The notes beneath the pieces are model-generated. The model saw only the letters and a list, made by a program, of their open reading frames with translations, made no database searches and was not told the DNA's origin. Positions 1 to 9,199 of a stretch of DNA of 27,388 bases are shown here, one piece after another. Numbering within the stretch: the stretch's first letter is position 1; each line of letters starts with the position of its first letter. The stretch is from HGM04593 sp045589695. GTDB lineage: Bacteria; Bacteroidota; Bacteroidia; Bacteroidales; Bacteroidaceae. The position numbers were made by a program, and so were the translations under genes. The stretch spans positions 1 to 27,388 of the forward strand of contig JAZNPP010000050.1 of the NCBI GenBank assembly GCA_045589695.1. The letters are read 5' to 3'.

Positions 1-63
1 ACCCCCAAAGGTTTTAAAAAATTCGGGGTGGAACTGCATAATCGTTAATCGTCAAGCGTAACC

Positions 64-2049
64 CTACTTCACTTTCATGCTTGCCTTAATGAGGTAAACT
101 ATAAGCAGAGCGTACGCAACCAAAGCGGCAACCTCGCTCATCGGATTCTCAAGCCATGCATTATTTATCACGTTTATGCCACCGAAACGCATCGCGGCGC
201 TGACAACGCCCATCAATGCGCCTCCTGCGATGAAACCCGACGCGAGCAGAGTACATTTCTCGCCACGCTGATTGTTTATTTCGCTGTCTTTGCTGCGTGA
301 TGTGACATACCAGTTTATAGCGCCGCCTACGAGCAGAGGCAGGTTGAGTTCGAGCGGAATGAACATGCCGAGCGCGAACGGAAGAGCCGGTACTTTAAGC
401 AATGTCAGCGCCAGGGCAATCACAGCACCTATTCCGTAAAGGAGCCAGGGAGCCCCTACTCCGTTCATGAGCGGGTCGATAACGGCAGCCATAGCGTTCG
501 CTTGGGGAGCGGCGAGATCACCGCTTGTAAAGCCGTATGTTTTATTCAATATCATTATCACTCCGGCGACCGTTACCGCAGAAACGAGAGTTCCGAGAAA
601 TTTCCATGTCTGTTGCTTTGCAGGAGTGCTGCCGAGCCAGTAACCTATCTTCAAGTCGGTAATGAAACCGCCCGCCATAGAGAGAGCCGTACACACCACG
701 CCGCCCATAATAAGCGCCGCCACCATACCCGATGCGCCTTTCAGGCCCACAGCGACCATTACCACAGAGGCAAGAATAAGAGTCATGAGCGTCATTCCCG
801 ATACCGGATTAGAGCCTACGATAGCAATGGCATTGGCTGCCACAGTGGTAAAGAGGAACGAAATTACCGCAACAAGAACAACAGCCACCACGCTATGCAG
901 TATATTGCCTTGCATGACATCGAATACGAAAAACGCAAGCACCATTAGCAGAGTGAATACAGAGCCGAAGATTACTATTTTCATCGACAAGTCCTTGTCG
1001 GTACGTTTGACCGCTTCGCCGCCCTTATTGCCCTTGAACTCGCGCGAAGCCAGGCCTACAGCGCTTTTTATTATGCCCCAAGACCTGAAGATGCCTATTA
1101 CACCCGCCATAGCGATGCCGCCGATGCCGATGCTCTTCGCATACTCCTTGAAAATAAGTTCAGGCGACATCTGCCCTACCGTTTCCGTAATCGCGGGGTT
1201 CCATGCGTTGAGAACGGTATCGCCGAACACGAGGCTCATGCCTGGTATGATAAGCAGCCACACCGCAAGCGAGCCAGCGCATATTATAGCGGCATATTTG
1301 AGACCTATGATGCATCCCAAGCCAAGCACGGCGGCTCCTGTATTTATCTTCAGCACCAGCTTTGCCTTGTCGGCAAGCAGTTCGCCCCATGAGCATATAC
1401 GTGTAGTCACATTCTCGTTCCACCAACCGAAAGTAGCGACGATAAAGTCGTACAGGCCTCCGATTATCGCCGCAATGAGAAGAGGCTTTGCCTGACTGCC
1501 GCCCTTCTCTCCCGATACAAGCACCTGAGTGCTTGCCGTAGCCTCGGGAAAAGGATATTCCCCGTGCTTCTCCTTTACGAAATACTTACGGAAAGGAATA
1601 AGGAAGAGAATACCGAGTATGCCGCCGAGAAGAGAACTAATGAACATCTGCATGAAATTTACCGTCATTTCGGGATACTTGCTCTGCAGTATATAAAGCG
1701 CCGGCAGAGTGAATATAGCGCCGGCCACTATCACTCCCGAACAGGCGCCGATAGACTGTATGATGACATTCTCGCCCAGAGCGTTCTTTCTTTTCGCCAC
1801 AGTAGAAACCCCTACCGCAATAATAGCTATAGGTATAGCGGCTTCGAACACCTGACCCACCTTAAGGCCGAGGTACGCGGCTGCAGCCGAGAAAATCACA
1901 GCCATTATTATACCCCATGACACCGACCAGAAATTAACTTCGGGATAAGCCTTGTCGGGAGACATCAACGGGCGATACTCCTCGCCTTCATTTAGCGGAC
2001 GGAACGCATTTTCGGGCAGTCCTGTCTGTTTTTCGTTTTCTTGTTTCAT
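64..2049 (-). CDS. OPT-family oligopeptide transporter
   Basis: 661-residue polytopic inner-membrane protein. After a short hydrophilic N-terminus (about 40 residues, containing EEYRPLMSP) it shows at least a dozen hydrophobic spans. Segments such as AAAAYLGLKVGQVFEAAIPI and the EYPFPEATAS motif near residue 165 are typical of the bacterial OPT (oligopeptide transporter) family, whose members take up small peptides or metal-chelate complexes by proton coupling. The substrate cannot be read from sequence. Length is normal for bacterial members. It starts at an ATG, with a TATTTTCG-type -7 box about 36 bases upstream on the same strand. The gene is monocistronic and divergent from trmN6. The family call is strong; the peptide specificity is inference from the family. 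Confidence 0.9.
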   Translation of the reverse strand: MKQENEKQTGLPENAFRPLNEGEEYRPLMSPDKAYPEVNFWSVSWGIIMAVIFSAAAAYLGLKVGQVFEAAIPIAIIAVGVSTVAKRKNALGENVIIQSIGACSGVIVAGAIFTLPALYILQSKYPEMTVNFMQMFISSLLGGILGILFLIPFRKYFVKEKHGEYPFPEATASTQVLVSGEKGGSQAKPLLIAAIIGGLYDFIVATFGWWNENVTTRICSWGELLADKAKLVLKINTGAAVLGLGCIIGLKYAAIICAGSLAVWLLIIPGMSLVFGDTVLNAWNPAITETVGQMSPELIFKEYAKSIGIGGIAMAGVIGIFRSWGIIKSAVGLASREFKGNKGGEAVKRTDKDLSMKIVIFGSVFTLLMVLAFFVFDVMQGNILHSVVAVVLVAVISFLFTTVAANAIAIVGSNPVSGMTLMTLILASVVMVAVGLKGASGMVAALIMGGVVCTALSMAGGFITDLKIGYWLGSTPAKQQTWKFLGTLVSAVTVAGVIMILNKTYGFTSGDLAAPQANAMAAVIDPLMNGVGAPWLLYGIGAVIALALTLLKVPALPFALGMFIPLELNLPLLVGGAINWYVTSRSKDSEINNQRGEKCTLLASGFIAGGALMGVVSAAMRFGGINVINNAWLENPMSEVAALVAYALLIVYLIKASMKVK

Positions 2050-2084
2050 ACTATTTATCGTTTAGTCGTTTTCTTTAAGATTTG

Positions 2085-2092
2085 CGAAAATA
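2085..2092 (-). promoter_or_regulatory. Possible -7 box of the OPT transporter promoter
   Basis: Read on the minus strand this is TATTTTCG, one base off the Bacteroidota -7 consensus TAnnTTTG, lying about 36 bases before the transporter ATG. No convincing -33 TTTG is seen, so this is tentative. Confidence 0.35.
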
Positions 2093-2142
2093 ATAAAAAA
2101 TAAAGAACTGACAGCGGAATGAGGGCATAATTGCCGAATTTG

Positions 2143-2174
2143 TTTGCCAATTAAGGAAGTAATAAGTAATTTCG
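2143..2174 (+). promoter_or_regulatory. Probable trmN6 promoter (TTTG-N20-TAATTTCG)
   Basis: TTTG at 2143-2146 and TAATTTCG at 2167-2174 are separated by 20 bases, the layout of Bacteroides primary sigma-factor promoters with C in place of T in the -7 box. The predicted start of transcription is near 2181, giving a leader of about 15 bases before the trmN6 ATG. Confidence 0.55.
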
Positions 2175-2195
2175 CAAAGCAAAAATCGAAAGCCG

Positions 2196-2906
2196 ATGTC
2201 CAACAACTATTTCAAGTTCAAGCAGTTCACGATATTCCAGGACGGATGCGCCATGAAGGTAGGCACCGACGGCTGCCTGCTCGGCGGCTGGTTCGACGTT
2301 TCCGGAAGCAGAAACATTCTTGACATCGGTTGCGGCAGCGGACTTATATCGTTGATGGCGGCACAGAGATGCGATGCGGCGGTCACAGGTATTGAGATAG
2401 ACAAAGAGGCGTCGCTCCAAGCCATAGAGAATGTAAAGAATTCTTCATGGAAAGACAGAATAAGAATAATAAATCGTGATATGCTTTCGTATGAAACGGA
2501 CGAATTATACGACACTATCGTGAGCAACCCTCCCTATTTTGTAAACAGTCTGAAATGCGACGACACGTCGAGGACTCTGGCACGCCACAGCGACAGCCTC
2601 AGCAGTTCGGAATTCTTCGCCAAGTGTTCGTCACTATCAACGCACGACGCTAAGGTTTCAATCATAATCCCTTGTGACATAATGGACGAATGGCAACATT
2701 CGGCAACAGAAAACGGCTTTCATGCCAGGAGGATAACATTTATCAAGACTACACCTAAGAAACAACCTAAAAGAGTAATGATAGAATTTGCGAAGCATGC
2801 ATGCGACCCGGCAGCCGCAAACACCTTAGTACTTGAGAACAGTCCCGGGGAATACAGCGAAGAAGCAAAGCGCATTCTTAGGGATTTCTATCTGAAGATT
2901 GAATAA
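2196..2906 (+). CDS. trmN6: tRNA1(Val) (adenine(37)-N6)-methyltransferase, TrmN6/YfiC family
   Basis: 236-residue Rossmann-fold, SAM-dependent methyltransferase. Motif I is DIGCGSG (residues 43-49). The N6-amino-methyltransferase motif IV is NPPYF (N111-F115), preceded by VS and followed by the family-typical VNSLKCDD-like stretch. The N-terminal FKFKQFTIFQDGCAMKVGTD block is characteristic of TrmN6, where it begins the substrate-recognition region. In the known family the enzyme methylates A37 of tRNA1(Val). Length is normal and the start is the ATG 15 bases after the predicted transcription start. Downstream it converges with the lipid kinase. N6-adenine DNA methylases share NPPY, but the size and N-terminal block favour the tRNA enzyme. 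Confidence 0.88.
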   Translation: MSNNYFKFKQFTIFQDGCAMKVGTDGCLLGGWFDVSGSRNILDIGCGSGLISLMAAQRCDAAVTGIEIDKEASLQAIENVKNSSWKDRIRIINRDMLSYETDELYDTIVSNPPYFVNSLKCDDTSRTLARHSDSLSSSEFFAKCSSLSTHDAKVSIIIPCDIMDEWQHSATENGFHARRITFIKTTPKKQPKRVMIEFAKHACDPAAANTLVLENSPGEYSEEAKRILRDFYLKIE

Positions 2907-3097
2907 TTGTAAATTATTTTCAAAAAGAACAACAAACCTGCGAATTATTCACAGCCATATCTTTTTGAAAGTAGAGAAAACCATATTTAATCGTATCATC
3001 ATTAATCGATAAAACGAAGTTCCGACAATACAGTCCGCAAATGGTCGCACGCAGCTCAGAAAGAACTTGTGCCGGGCGGCTTGCTGTCAGGCAACGT
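2907..3097. other. Gene-free spacer with an 11-bp inverted repeat
   Basis: AT-rich spacer between the convergent trmN6 and lipid-kinase genes. It contains an inverted repeat of 11 bases (arms 2918-2928 and 2960-2970, TTTCAAAAAGA and its complement) with a 31-base separation. This could serve as a weak transcription end for trmN6, but the loop is long and there is no clear T-run. I see no gene. Confidence 0.4.
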
Positions 3098-3199
3098 GTC
3101 AATCGTTAATCGCCAATCGTTAGACGTTAATCACCAATCGTTACACGTTAATCACCAATCGCTAATCGTTAATCGCTAATCGTTAATCTTTAATCGTTC
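3098..3199. repeat. Irregular TTAATCG/CCAATCG short tandem repeat
   Basis: About 100 bases built almost entirely of variants of cgttaatcg and caatcg. They include two 19-base units of the form acgttaatcaccaatcgtt, followed by alternating ctaatcg and ttaatcg. The run lies exactly between the ends of two convergent genes. A single short copy of the same motif (atcgttaatcgtc) also sits at 41-53, just beyond the end of the OPT gene, and one at 27094-27101 precedes another tandem repeat. It has no spacer structure like a CRISPR. Confidence 0.75.
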
Positions 3200-3200
3200 A

Positions 3201-4151
3201 TTAAACACAACCCGTTATCGCATCCAAAAATTGCCTGTACAAAGGCACAGGCTCGCACGTGCCGTCCCAGCCGGGGCAAGAAAGTACCCTAAGCCCGCCA
3301 GGAACAGCCTCAACATTCAGTTCCTTGTCCATAATCACCGGCTCGCCGTCATAATGCGCCGGCCCCGCCGACGCTCTTCTTATTGTGAGCCGTGGAGTGT
3401 TCAGCGTTACCATGTGACTGTTTTCGGAAAGAGTGTTAGAGAAGAGCTGAGCTGCCACATGAGGCACTTCCAATGCCGTGAAAGGCAGCAGCACCGACAC
3501 GCTCAGCATGCCGTCACGCATTGATGCATAAGGAGCTATATAAGCATTATTGCCGTACTGCGACGCATTACCGCAAGCGATAAGAAAAGCCTTGTACTGC
3601 CTGTTTGATGATGCAGTCTGTATCTCATACAGTTCGGGCGTATAATCGGCCCAGTCTGCGAGAGCCTTTTGCACGTAAGTAACCAGCCCTCGGCTGCCGG
3701 CCCTTGCGAAATCGCTGCTGACAAGAGCGTCGAAACCGACGCCGCAAGAGCAGAAGAACGGTTTTCCGTTTATCTTGCCGTAATCTATCGGCACAGGCTC
3801 AGCCCTGTTTATAAAGCCGATAGCCCCTTTGGCATCGACAGGAATTCCCAGATGCCGGGCGAAGCCGTTGCCCGACCCGCAGGGGATGACTCCGAGCGAA
3901 GTGCCTGTATGCACAATTCCGCATGCCACCTCGTTTACCGTGCCGTCACCGCCGACGGCGACCGTCGCATACACGCCGTCGGCAGCTGCCTTAGAAGCCA
4001 TTTCCGAAGCATGACCGGCATAAGAGGTAAACTCAACGGTATAGTCATAACGGCTGCGGTCGATATGTTTGTCAATAAGTTCGGGCAGCCTTTTCTTGCT
4101 TTGAACGCCCGACTTAGGGTTTATTATGAACAGAATTCTCTTTTTTGCCAC
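3201..4151 (-). CDS. Diacylglycerol/lipid kinase family protein (DagK/YegS/BmrU-like)
   Basis: 316-residue member of the DAGK catalytic-domain family, which phosphorylates diacylglycerol or related lipids at the inner face of the membrane using ATP. The N-terminus carries the nucleotide-binding NPKSG (residues 11-15), the hallmark GGDGT (67-71) followed by VNEV, and GSGNGFARHL shortly after. The C-terminal half is the beta-sandwich domain (including GPAHYDGEP) seen in this family. The start is a GTG at 4151, immediately before AKKRILFI; no better in-frame start lies upstream. It is transcribed alone, divergent from lon. Exact lipid substrate is unknown; bacterial DgkB, YegS and sphingolipid kinases share these motifs. 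Confidence 0.88.
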   Translation of the reverse strand: MAKKRILFIINPKSGVQSKKRLPELIDKHIDRSRYDYTVEFTSYAGHASEMASKAAADGVYATVAVGGDGTVNEVACGIVHTGTSLGVIPCGSGNGFARHLGIPVDAKGAIGFINRAEPVPIDYGKINGKPFFCSCGVGFDALVSSDFARAGSRGLVTYVQKALADWADYTPELYEIQTASSNRQYKAFLIACGNASQYGNNAYIAPYASMRDGMLSVSVLLPFTALEVPHVAAQLFSNTLSENSHMVTLNTPRLTIRRASAGPAHYDGEPVIMDKELNVEAVPGGLRVLSCPGWDGTCEPVPLYRQFLDAITGCV

Positions 4152-4214
4152 AAACGACGACTATTTAAGATTTACATTACATGCTCAGCTTTCAACAAAG
4201 AGATACGCATATCG

Positions 4215-4222
4215 CGAATTTA
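4215..4222 (-). promoter_or_regulatory. Possible -7 box for the lipid kinase gene
   Basis: Read on the minus strand this is TAAATTCG, fitting the TAnnTTYG pattern seen before several genes here, about 64 bases upstream of the GTG start. No clear -33 element is visible. Confidence 0.35.
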
Positions 4223-4370
4223 CGACTTATTAACGAGATGAGGCGCCGATTAAATGTTAAATAGACTTACAAAATATAAAAGAGCCCGCATGAGGAGTAA
4301 CCGCCAACATTTATTAATAATAATAAATAATATATTATAGTAAAAAATTCAGTTAATCGCCAAAAAATAA

Positions 4371-4378
4371 TAACTTTG
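4371..4378 (+). promoter_or_regulatory. Probable lon promoter -7 box (TAACTTTG)
   Basis: An exact Bacteroidota -7 consensus, TAACTTTG, follows a very AT-rich tract (4310-4370). Predicted transcription start is near 4385, leaving a leader of about 77 bases to the lon ATG. The -33 region is weak. The rest of the 310-base gap between the lipid kinase and lon holds no gene that I can see. The box probably drives the whole lon to peptidase run. Confidence 0.55.
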
Positions 4379-4461
4379 CAAATTGCAACAGCCTTGCCGC
4401 CGAAAACGATACATTAACCGGACAAAGAGCAAGGCTGCCGAACAAACAAAAGCGAAAAAGA

Positions 4462-6921
4462 ATGGAAGAGGAAGAAAAAAAAGAGATAGAACTATTCATG
4501 GAGGAACAAGAGATTGATGACAGCGATTTTTCCATAATAACAGATATTCAAGAGGGACATGCCCTTTCTCCAAAGACAAAATTCAACAAAAAGGGACTTC
4601 CGATATTGCCACTACGCAATATGCTGCTGTTCCCCTGCACGTTGCTCCCTGTTTCAATAGGACGCAGCTCATCTCTCAATCTTGTCGATGCAATGGAGAA
4701 CAACGGCTGCATAGGCGTGTTCTGCCAGAAAGACCCGAACGTTGAGGTACCCGACATCGACGACCTGCACAACGTAGGTACGGTAGCGAAGATTATTAAA
4801 TCGTTCAAGCTGCCCGACGGCTCACGCACCGCCATTCTCCAGGGCTATCAAAAGATTAGCCTTAAGGAGATAACACAGTTCGCGCCCTATCACAAAGGCA
4901 ATGTCGAGGAGGTGCAGGAGGTCGAATACCCTATGGATGCGGAATTCATGAGCCTGCTCGAAAACTGTAAAGAGATAGCGATGAAAATCGCAGGGTATAA
5001 CAACAACAATAACATAAAGTTCACAGTACCCAACATCGAAAACGAGCAGATACTCGTAAACTTCCTTTCGGCGAACATAAAGATTTCCCACGAGGAGAGG
5101 CTGGAGATATTCAACACAAGTTCGATAAAGGAGAGAGCATTCCTTTTGATGAAGATACTCGACCGTGAAATACAGTTCGCCGAGCTCAACGAGAAGATAA
5201 AGAACAAGACTCACAACGAGTTGAACAAGCAGCAACGTGAATACTACCTGCAAATGAAGATGAAGAACATCCAGGACGAACTGGGCGAGAATCCCCAAGA
5301 GCAGGAAATCAAAGAGCTGAAAGAGAAGGCGGCGAACAAGAACTGGTCCAAAGATATTAAGGACACCTTCAGCAAAGAACTTCAGAAGCTCAGCCGCATA
5401 AACAGCCAGTCGCCCGACTATCATGTGCAGCTCACATATTTGCAGACTCTCGTTAGCCTCCCCTGGGGTGAATACACCAAAGATAACCTTAACATAGCCA
5501 ACGCCCGCAAGACACTTGACCGTGACCACTACGGGCTCGACAAGGTTAAGGAGAGAATTCTGGAACACCTTGCCGTGATGAAGATGCGAGGCGACCTGCG
5601 CTCTCCCATTATCTGCCTATACGGTCCTCCGGGTGTAGGAAAGACATCATTGGGCAAGTCTATAGCCAAAGCTCTGAAAAGGAACTACATACGCATGTCG
5701 CTCGGCGGCGTGCATGACGAGTCGGAGATACGAGGACACCGCAAGACATACATCGGCGCCATGCCGGGACGCATCATCAAAAGCATCGCAAAGGCCGGAA
5801 GCGACAACCCTGTATTCATACTCGACGAGATTGACAAGGTTGGCCGCGTTTCAATGCAGGGCGACCCGTCGGCAGCATTGCTTGAAGTGCTTGACCCTGA
5901 ACAGAACAACACCTTCCACGACAATTTCCTTGACGTCGATTACGACCTTTCTAAGGTAATGTTCATTGCTACGGCGAACAGTCTTTCAGGGATACCCGCA
6001 CCGCTGCTCGACCGCATGGAGCTCATCGAGGTAAACGGCTACCTTACCGAAGAGAAGGTCGAGATAGCCCGCCGCCACCTCATTCCCAAGGAGAAAGAGG
6101 CCAATGGCATCAGCAGTTCCAAAGCGAACATAAGCAAGGCTGCCATTGAAGCCATTATAGAGGATTATACCCGAGAGTCGGGAGTAAGAACCCTTGAAAA
6201 GAAAATCGGGAAGGTGTTCCGCCGTCTCGCATGCAGCAAGGCCCTTGACAGCAAGTTCGAGTTCGGCACCGTAAAGCCGGATGACCTTGCATCATTGCTC
6301 GGCGTCAAAGAGTTCTCTCGTGACAAGTATCAGGGCAACGGCTATGCAGGCGTAGTAACAGGCTTGGCATGGACAAGCGCCGGCGGCGAGATTCTCTTCG
6401 TTGAGACAAGCGTCAGCCGAGGCAAAGGCGAAAAACTCACATTGACAGGCAACCTCGGCGACGTGATGAAGGAGTCGGCGACACTTGCCGTAGAATATGT
6501 AAAGGCTCATGCGGCGGAACTCGGCATTCCCTACGAAGTGTTCGAGAAATGGAACATACATATCCACGTCCCCGAAGGAGCCACTCCCAAAGACGGCCCG
6601 TCGGCGGGCATAACAATGGTAACGGCGCTCGTTTCTGCGCTCACGCAACGCAAGGTGAAACAGAACCTTGCGATGACAGGAGAGATTACGCTGAGAGGCA
6701 AAGTGCTTCCTGTGGGCGGAATAAAAGAGAAGATTCTTGCGGCAAAGCGTGCAGGCATAAAAGAGATTGTCATATGCGAGGAGAACAGACGTAACATCGA
6801 GGCAATACCCGAAATGTATGTTCAGGGACTCACGTTCCACTATGTGACCGACATGAAAGAGGTACTCGACATTGCTATTCTCGACGAAAGAGTCAATAAC
6901 CCTATTAACTTTATGGCATAA
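4462..6921 (+). CDS. lon: ATP-dependent protease Lon (LonA type)
   Basis: 819-residue cytoplasmic AAA+ serine protease that unfolds and degrades damaged and regulatory proteins. After an acidic N-terminal extension of about 45 residues comes the Lon substrate-binding domain, starting near LPILPLRNMLLFP. A helical region follows, then the ATPase with Walker A GPPGVGKT (388-395) and Walker B VFILDEID, and the C-terminal protease domain. The catalytic dyad is readable: Ser714 in KDGPSAG and Lys757 in GGIKEK, the same 43-residue spacing as Ser679/Lys722 of E. coli Lon. Length matches Bacteroidales Lon, slightly longer than E. coli's 784. It is the first gene of a compact + strand cluster, and tgt begins 2 bases after its stop. 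Confidence 0.98.
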   Translation: MEEEEKKEIELFMEEQEIDDSDFSIITDIQEGHALSPKTKFNKKGLPILPLRNMLLFPCTLLPVSIGRSSSLNLVDAMENNGCIGVFCQKDPNVEVPDIDDLHNVGTVAKIIKSFKLPDGSRTAILQGYQKISLKEITQFAPYHKGNVEEVQEVEYPMDAEFMSLLENCKEIAMKIAGYNNNNNIKFTVPNIENEQILVNFLSANIKISHEERLEIFNTSSIKERAFLLMKILDREIQFAELNEKIKNKTHNELNKQQREYYLQMKMKNIQDELGENPQEQEIKELKEKAANKNWSKDIKDTFSKELQKLSRINSQSPDYHVQLTYLQTLVSLPWGEYTKDNLNIANARKTLDRDHYGLDKVKERILEHLAVMKMRGDLRSPIICLYGPPGVGKTSLGKSIAKALKRNYIRMSLGGVHDESEIRGHRKTYIGAMPGRIIKSIAKAGSDNPVFILDEIDKVGRVSMQGDPSAALLEVLDPEQNNTFHDNFLDVDYDLSKVMFIATANSLSGIPAPLLDRMELIEVNGYLTEEKVEIARRHLIPKEKEANGISSSKANISKAAIEAIIEDYTRESGVRTLEKKIGKVFRRLACSKALDSKFEFGTVKPDDLASLLGVKEFSRDKYQGNGYAGVVTGLAWTSAGGEILFVETSVSRGKGEKLTLTGNLGDVMKESATLAVEYVKAHAAELGIPYEVFEKWNIHIHVPEGATPKDGPSAGITMVTALVSALTQRKVKQNLAMTGEITLRGKVLPVGGIKEKILAAKRAGIKEIVICEENRRNIEAIPEMYVQGLTFHYVTDMKEVLDIAILDERVNNPINFMA

Positions 6922-6923
6922 CC

Positions 6924-8054
6924 GTGAAATTCGAATTACTACATACCGACAGCGGCAGCAGGGCACGCGCAGGAGTGCTGAAGACCGACCACGGAGATAT
7001 ACAGACGCCGATATTCATGCCTGTGGGCACAGTAGGGTCGGTAAAGGGAGTGCAAATACCCCACCTGAAAAACGATATCAAGGCACAGATAATATTGGGA
7101 AACACCTATCACCTGTACCTGCGTCCGGGGCTCGACACCCTTGAAAAGGCAGGAGGACTGCATAAGTTCAACATGTGGGACCGCCCGATACTGACCGACA
7201 GCGGCGGTTTTCAGGTATTCTCGCTTAAAGATATCAGAAAGATGAGCGAAGAGGGCGTGGAATTCCGTTCGCACATCGACGGCTCAAAGCACTTTTTCTC
7301 TCCTGAAAGAGTAATGGATATTGAACGCAGCATAGGTGCCGACATTATCATGGCATTCGACGAGTGTACCCCCGGAACAGCCGACTACGATTATGCGAAG
7401 AAATCGATGGAGAGAACACACCGTTGGCTCGACAGGTGCATAGGAAGGCTTTCTGAGACCGAGCCTCTCTACGGATATGAGCAGCAGCTGTTCCCCATTG
7501 TACAGGGTTGCGTGTACCCCGACTTGCGTCGCCGCTCGGCGGAGTTCATCGCATCGAAGGAGGCTGCCGGAAACGCCATAGGCGGACTCGCTGTCGGCGA
7601 ACCGGCCGAGAAGATGTACGAGATGATCGAGGTTGTGAACGAGATACTGCCCACCGACAAACCGCGCTATCTCATGGGAGTGGGAACGCCTGCGAACATA
7701 CTCGAAGGCATAGAACGCGGCGTGGACATGTTCGACTGCGTAATGCCTACACGCAACGGGCGCAACGCTATGCTCTTCACCAAGCACGGCATCATGAACA
7801 TGAGAAACGAGAAGTGGAAGCACGACTTCTCCCCTATCGAAGAAGACGGCGCGTCGTTCGTGGACACCCTCTACAGCAAGGCATACCTTCGCCACCTTTT
7901 CATCGCCCAGGAACTGCTCGCCTTAGAGATTGCGTCTATACACAACCTCGCATTCTACGTATGGCTGACACAAGAGGCACGCAAGCATATACTTACCGAC
8001 AACTACGCAGCATGGAAAAAGCAGATGCTCGAAGAGGTCACACGCCGGCTGTAA
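6924..8054 (+). CDS. tgt: Queuine/preQ1 tRNA-ribosyltransferase (Tgt)
   Basis: 376-residue tRNA-guanine transglycosylase that exchanges G34 of GUN-anticodon tRNAs for preQ1 in queuosine synthesis. Diagnostic blocks are present: TPIFMPVGTVGSVKG near the start, ILGNTYHLYLRPG, DSGGFQVFSL with the first active-site Asp, GGLAVGEP, and the nucleophile region MFDCVMPTRNGRN. The start is a GTG two bases after the lon stop, implying translational coupling. The canonical zinc ligands CxCxxC expected just after this region are replaced by a segment reading DGASFVDTLYSKAY; only the later His of the SIHNL block remains. From memory this is shared by other Bacteroidota Tgt proteins, so the protein is probably functional rather than decayed. 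Confidence 0.95.
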   Translation: MKFELLHTDSGSRARAGVLKTDHGDIQTPIFMPVGTVGSVKGVQIPHLKNDIKAQIILGNTYHLYLRPGLDTLEKAGGLHKFNMWDRPILTDSGGFQVFSLKDIRKMSEEGVEFRSHIDGSKHFFSPERVMDIERSIGADIIMAFDECTPGTADYDYAKKSMERTHRWLDRCIGRLSETEPLYGYEQQLFPIVQGCVYPDLRRRSAEFIASKEAAGNAIGGLAVGEPAEKMYEMIEVVNEILPTDKPRYLMGVGTPANILEGIERGVDMFDCVMPTRNGRNAMLFTKHGIMNMRNEKWKHDFSPIEEDGASFVDTLYSKAYLRHLFIAQELLALEIASIHNLAFYVWLTQEARKHILTDNYAAWKKQMLEEVTRRL

Positions 8055-8094
8055 ACAAAAAACGCGAAAGAGAATAACGACAGGAACAGTTACG

Positions 8095-9198
8095 ATGAAG
8101 TGGCTTGAATATTTTAAACTGAAACGGTTGGACCGGTACATTATAAAGAAGTTTCTTGGAACGTACTTCTTTTCGCTGGCCCTTATCATCGTCATCATTG
8201 TGGTCTTCGACTATAATGAGAAGATTGACAAGTTCGTCAATTCCAACGCCACCGTAAACGAAATAATATTCGACTACTACCTGAACCTTGCCCCCTATTA
8301 CGCCAACACCTTCAGCGCATTATTCGTGTTCATTTCGGTAATATACTTCACGTCGAAACTTGCCGATAATTCCGAAATAATAGCGATGCTCGCATCGGGA
8401 GTCAGCTTCAGAAGGCTTGTCAAGCCCTACATGCTGTCTGCAGGAGTGATAGCGCTTATGACATTCATCCTCAGCGCATATATCATTCCGAACGGCAACG
8501 CCACAAGGCTCAGTTTCGAACAGAAGCACAACAAAGTCAGAAAAGTTGAGTCGGGGAGCAACATACAGCTGAAAATCGACGACAACACCATTGCGTTCAT
8601 AGAGCGTTTCGAGAGCCGCAACAACATGGGCTGGCGTTTCATGCTCGACACATTTGAGGAGAAAAAGCTCGTTTCGCACATGGAAGCCGCCACAATAACA
8701 TACGACCCCGATAGGCCTCACACATGGACAGCCCGCCGCTGGCTCATCAGAGACCTCAAGGACGACAAAGAGATAATACGCGAGAGCAGGCGCGAGCCGC
8801 TCGACACCGTTCTGCCCTTTGAGCCTGCCGACTTTCTTATATCGGACGGTGAGGAGGAGACGATGACCAGCCCCGAGTTGAGCGTATATATAGACAAGCA
8901 ACAGGCACGAGGGCTTGCCAACATAAGGCCCTTTGAAATAGAATACCACAAACGCATAGCAATGTCGTTCGCAGCGTTCATCATGACCATAATAGGCGTG
9001 TCGCTGTCGTCACGGAAGAGAAAAGGCGGCATGGGGCTATCGTTGGGAATAGGGCTCGGATTGAGTTTCTCGTACATATTGTTCCAGACAATATCATCGG
9101 CGTTTGCCGACCACATGCCTGTAGCCCTCGCAGTTTGGTTACCTAATATCATTTACACGATATTGGCAATAGTCCTCTATCGAAAAGCACCAAGATAA
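8095..9198 (+). CDS. LptF/LptG family permease (YjgP/YjgQ), LPS export
   Basis: 367-residue inner-membrane subunit of the LptB2FG transporter that extracts lipopolysaccharide from the inner membrane. It shows the family layout: an amphipathic N-terminal helix with LDRYIIKKFLGTYFFSL leading into the first span, a long second and third span before residue 135, a periplasmic beta-jellyroll region of roughly residues 135-285, and three C-terminal spans ending in VWLPNIIYTILAIVLYRK. Bacteroidota often carry such a gene next to tgt, and whether it is LptF or LptG is not decided by the sequence alone. It begins 40 bases after tgt and its stop is one base before the helicase ATG, so the three genes are likely co-transcribed. 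Confidence 0.88.
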   Translation: MKWLEYFKLKRLDRYIIKKFLGTYFFSLALIIVIIVVFDYNEKIDKFVNSNATVNEIIFDYYLNLAPYYANTFSALFVFISVIYFTSKLADNSEIIAMLASGVSFRRLVKPYMLSAGVIALMTFILSAYIIPNGNATRLSFEQKHNKVRKVESGSNIQLKIDDNTIAFIERFESRNNMGWRFMLDTFEEKKLVSHMEAATITYDPDRPHTWTARRWLIRDLKDDKEIIRESRREPLDTVLPFEPADFLISDGEEETMTSPELSVYIDKQQARGLANIRPFEIEYHKRIAMSFAAFIMTIIGVSLSSRKRKGGMGLSLGIGLGLSFSYILFQTISSAFADHMPVALAVWLPNIIYTILAIVLYRKAPR

Positions 9199-9199
9199 T

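Noticed and set aside
502..1920. Long plus-strand open frames opposite the OPT transporter
   Set aside because: They lie antisense to a well-supported membrane protein gene and have no coherent protein features; shadows of the real frame.
3098..3199. Possible CRISPR array
   Set aside because: The repeat units are short, degenerate and contiguous with no unique spacers, and no cas genes are present.
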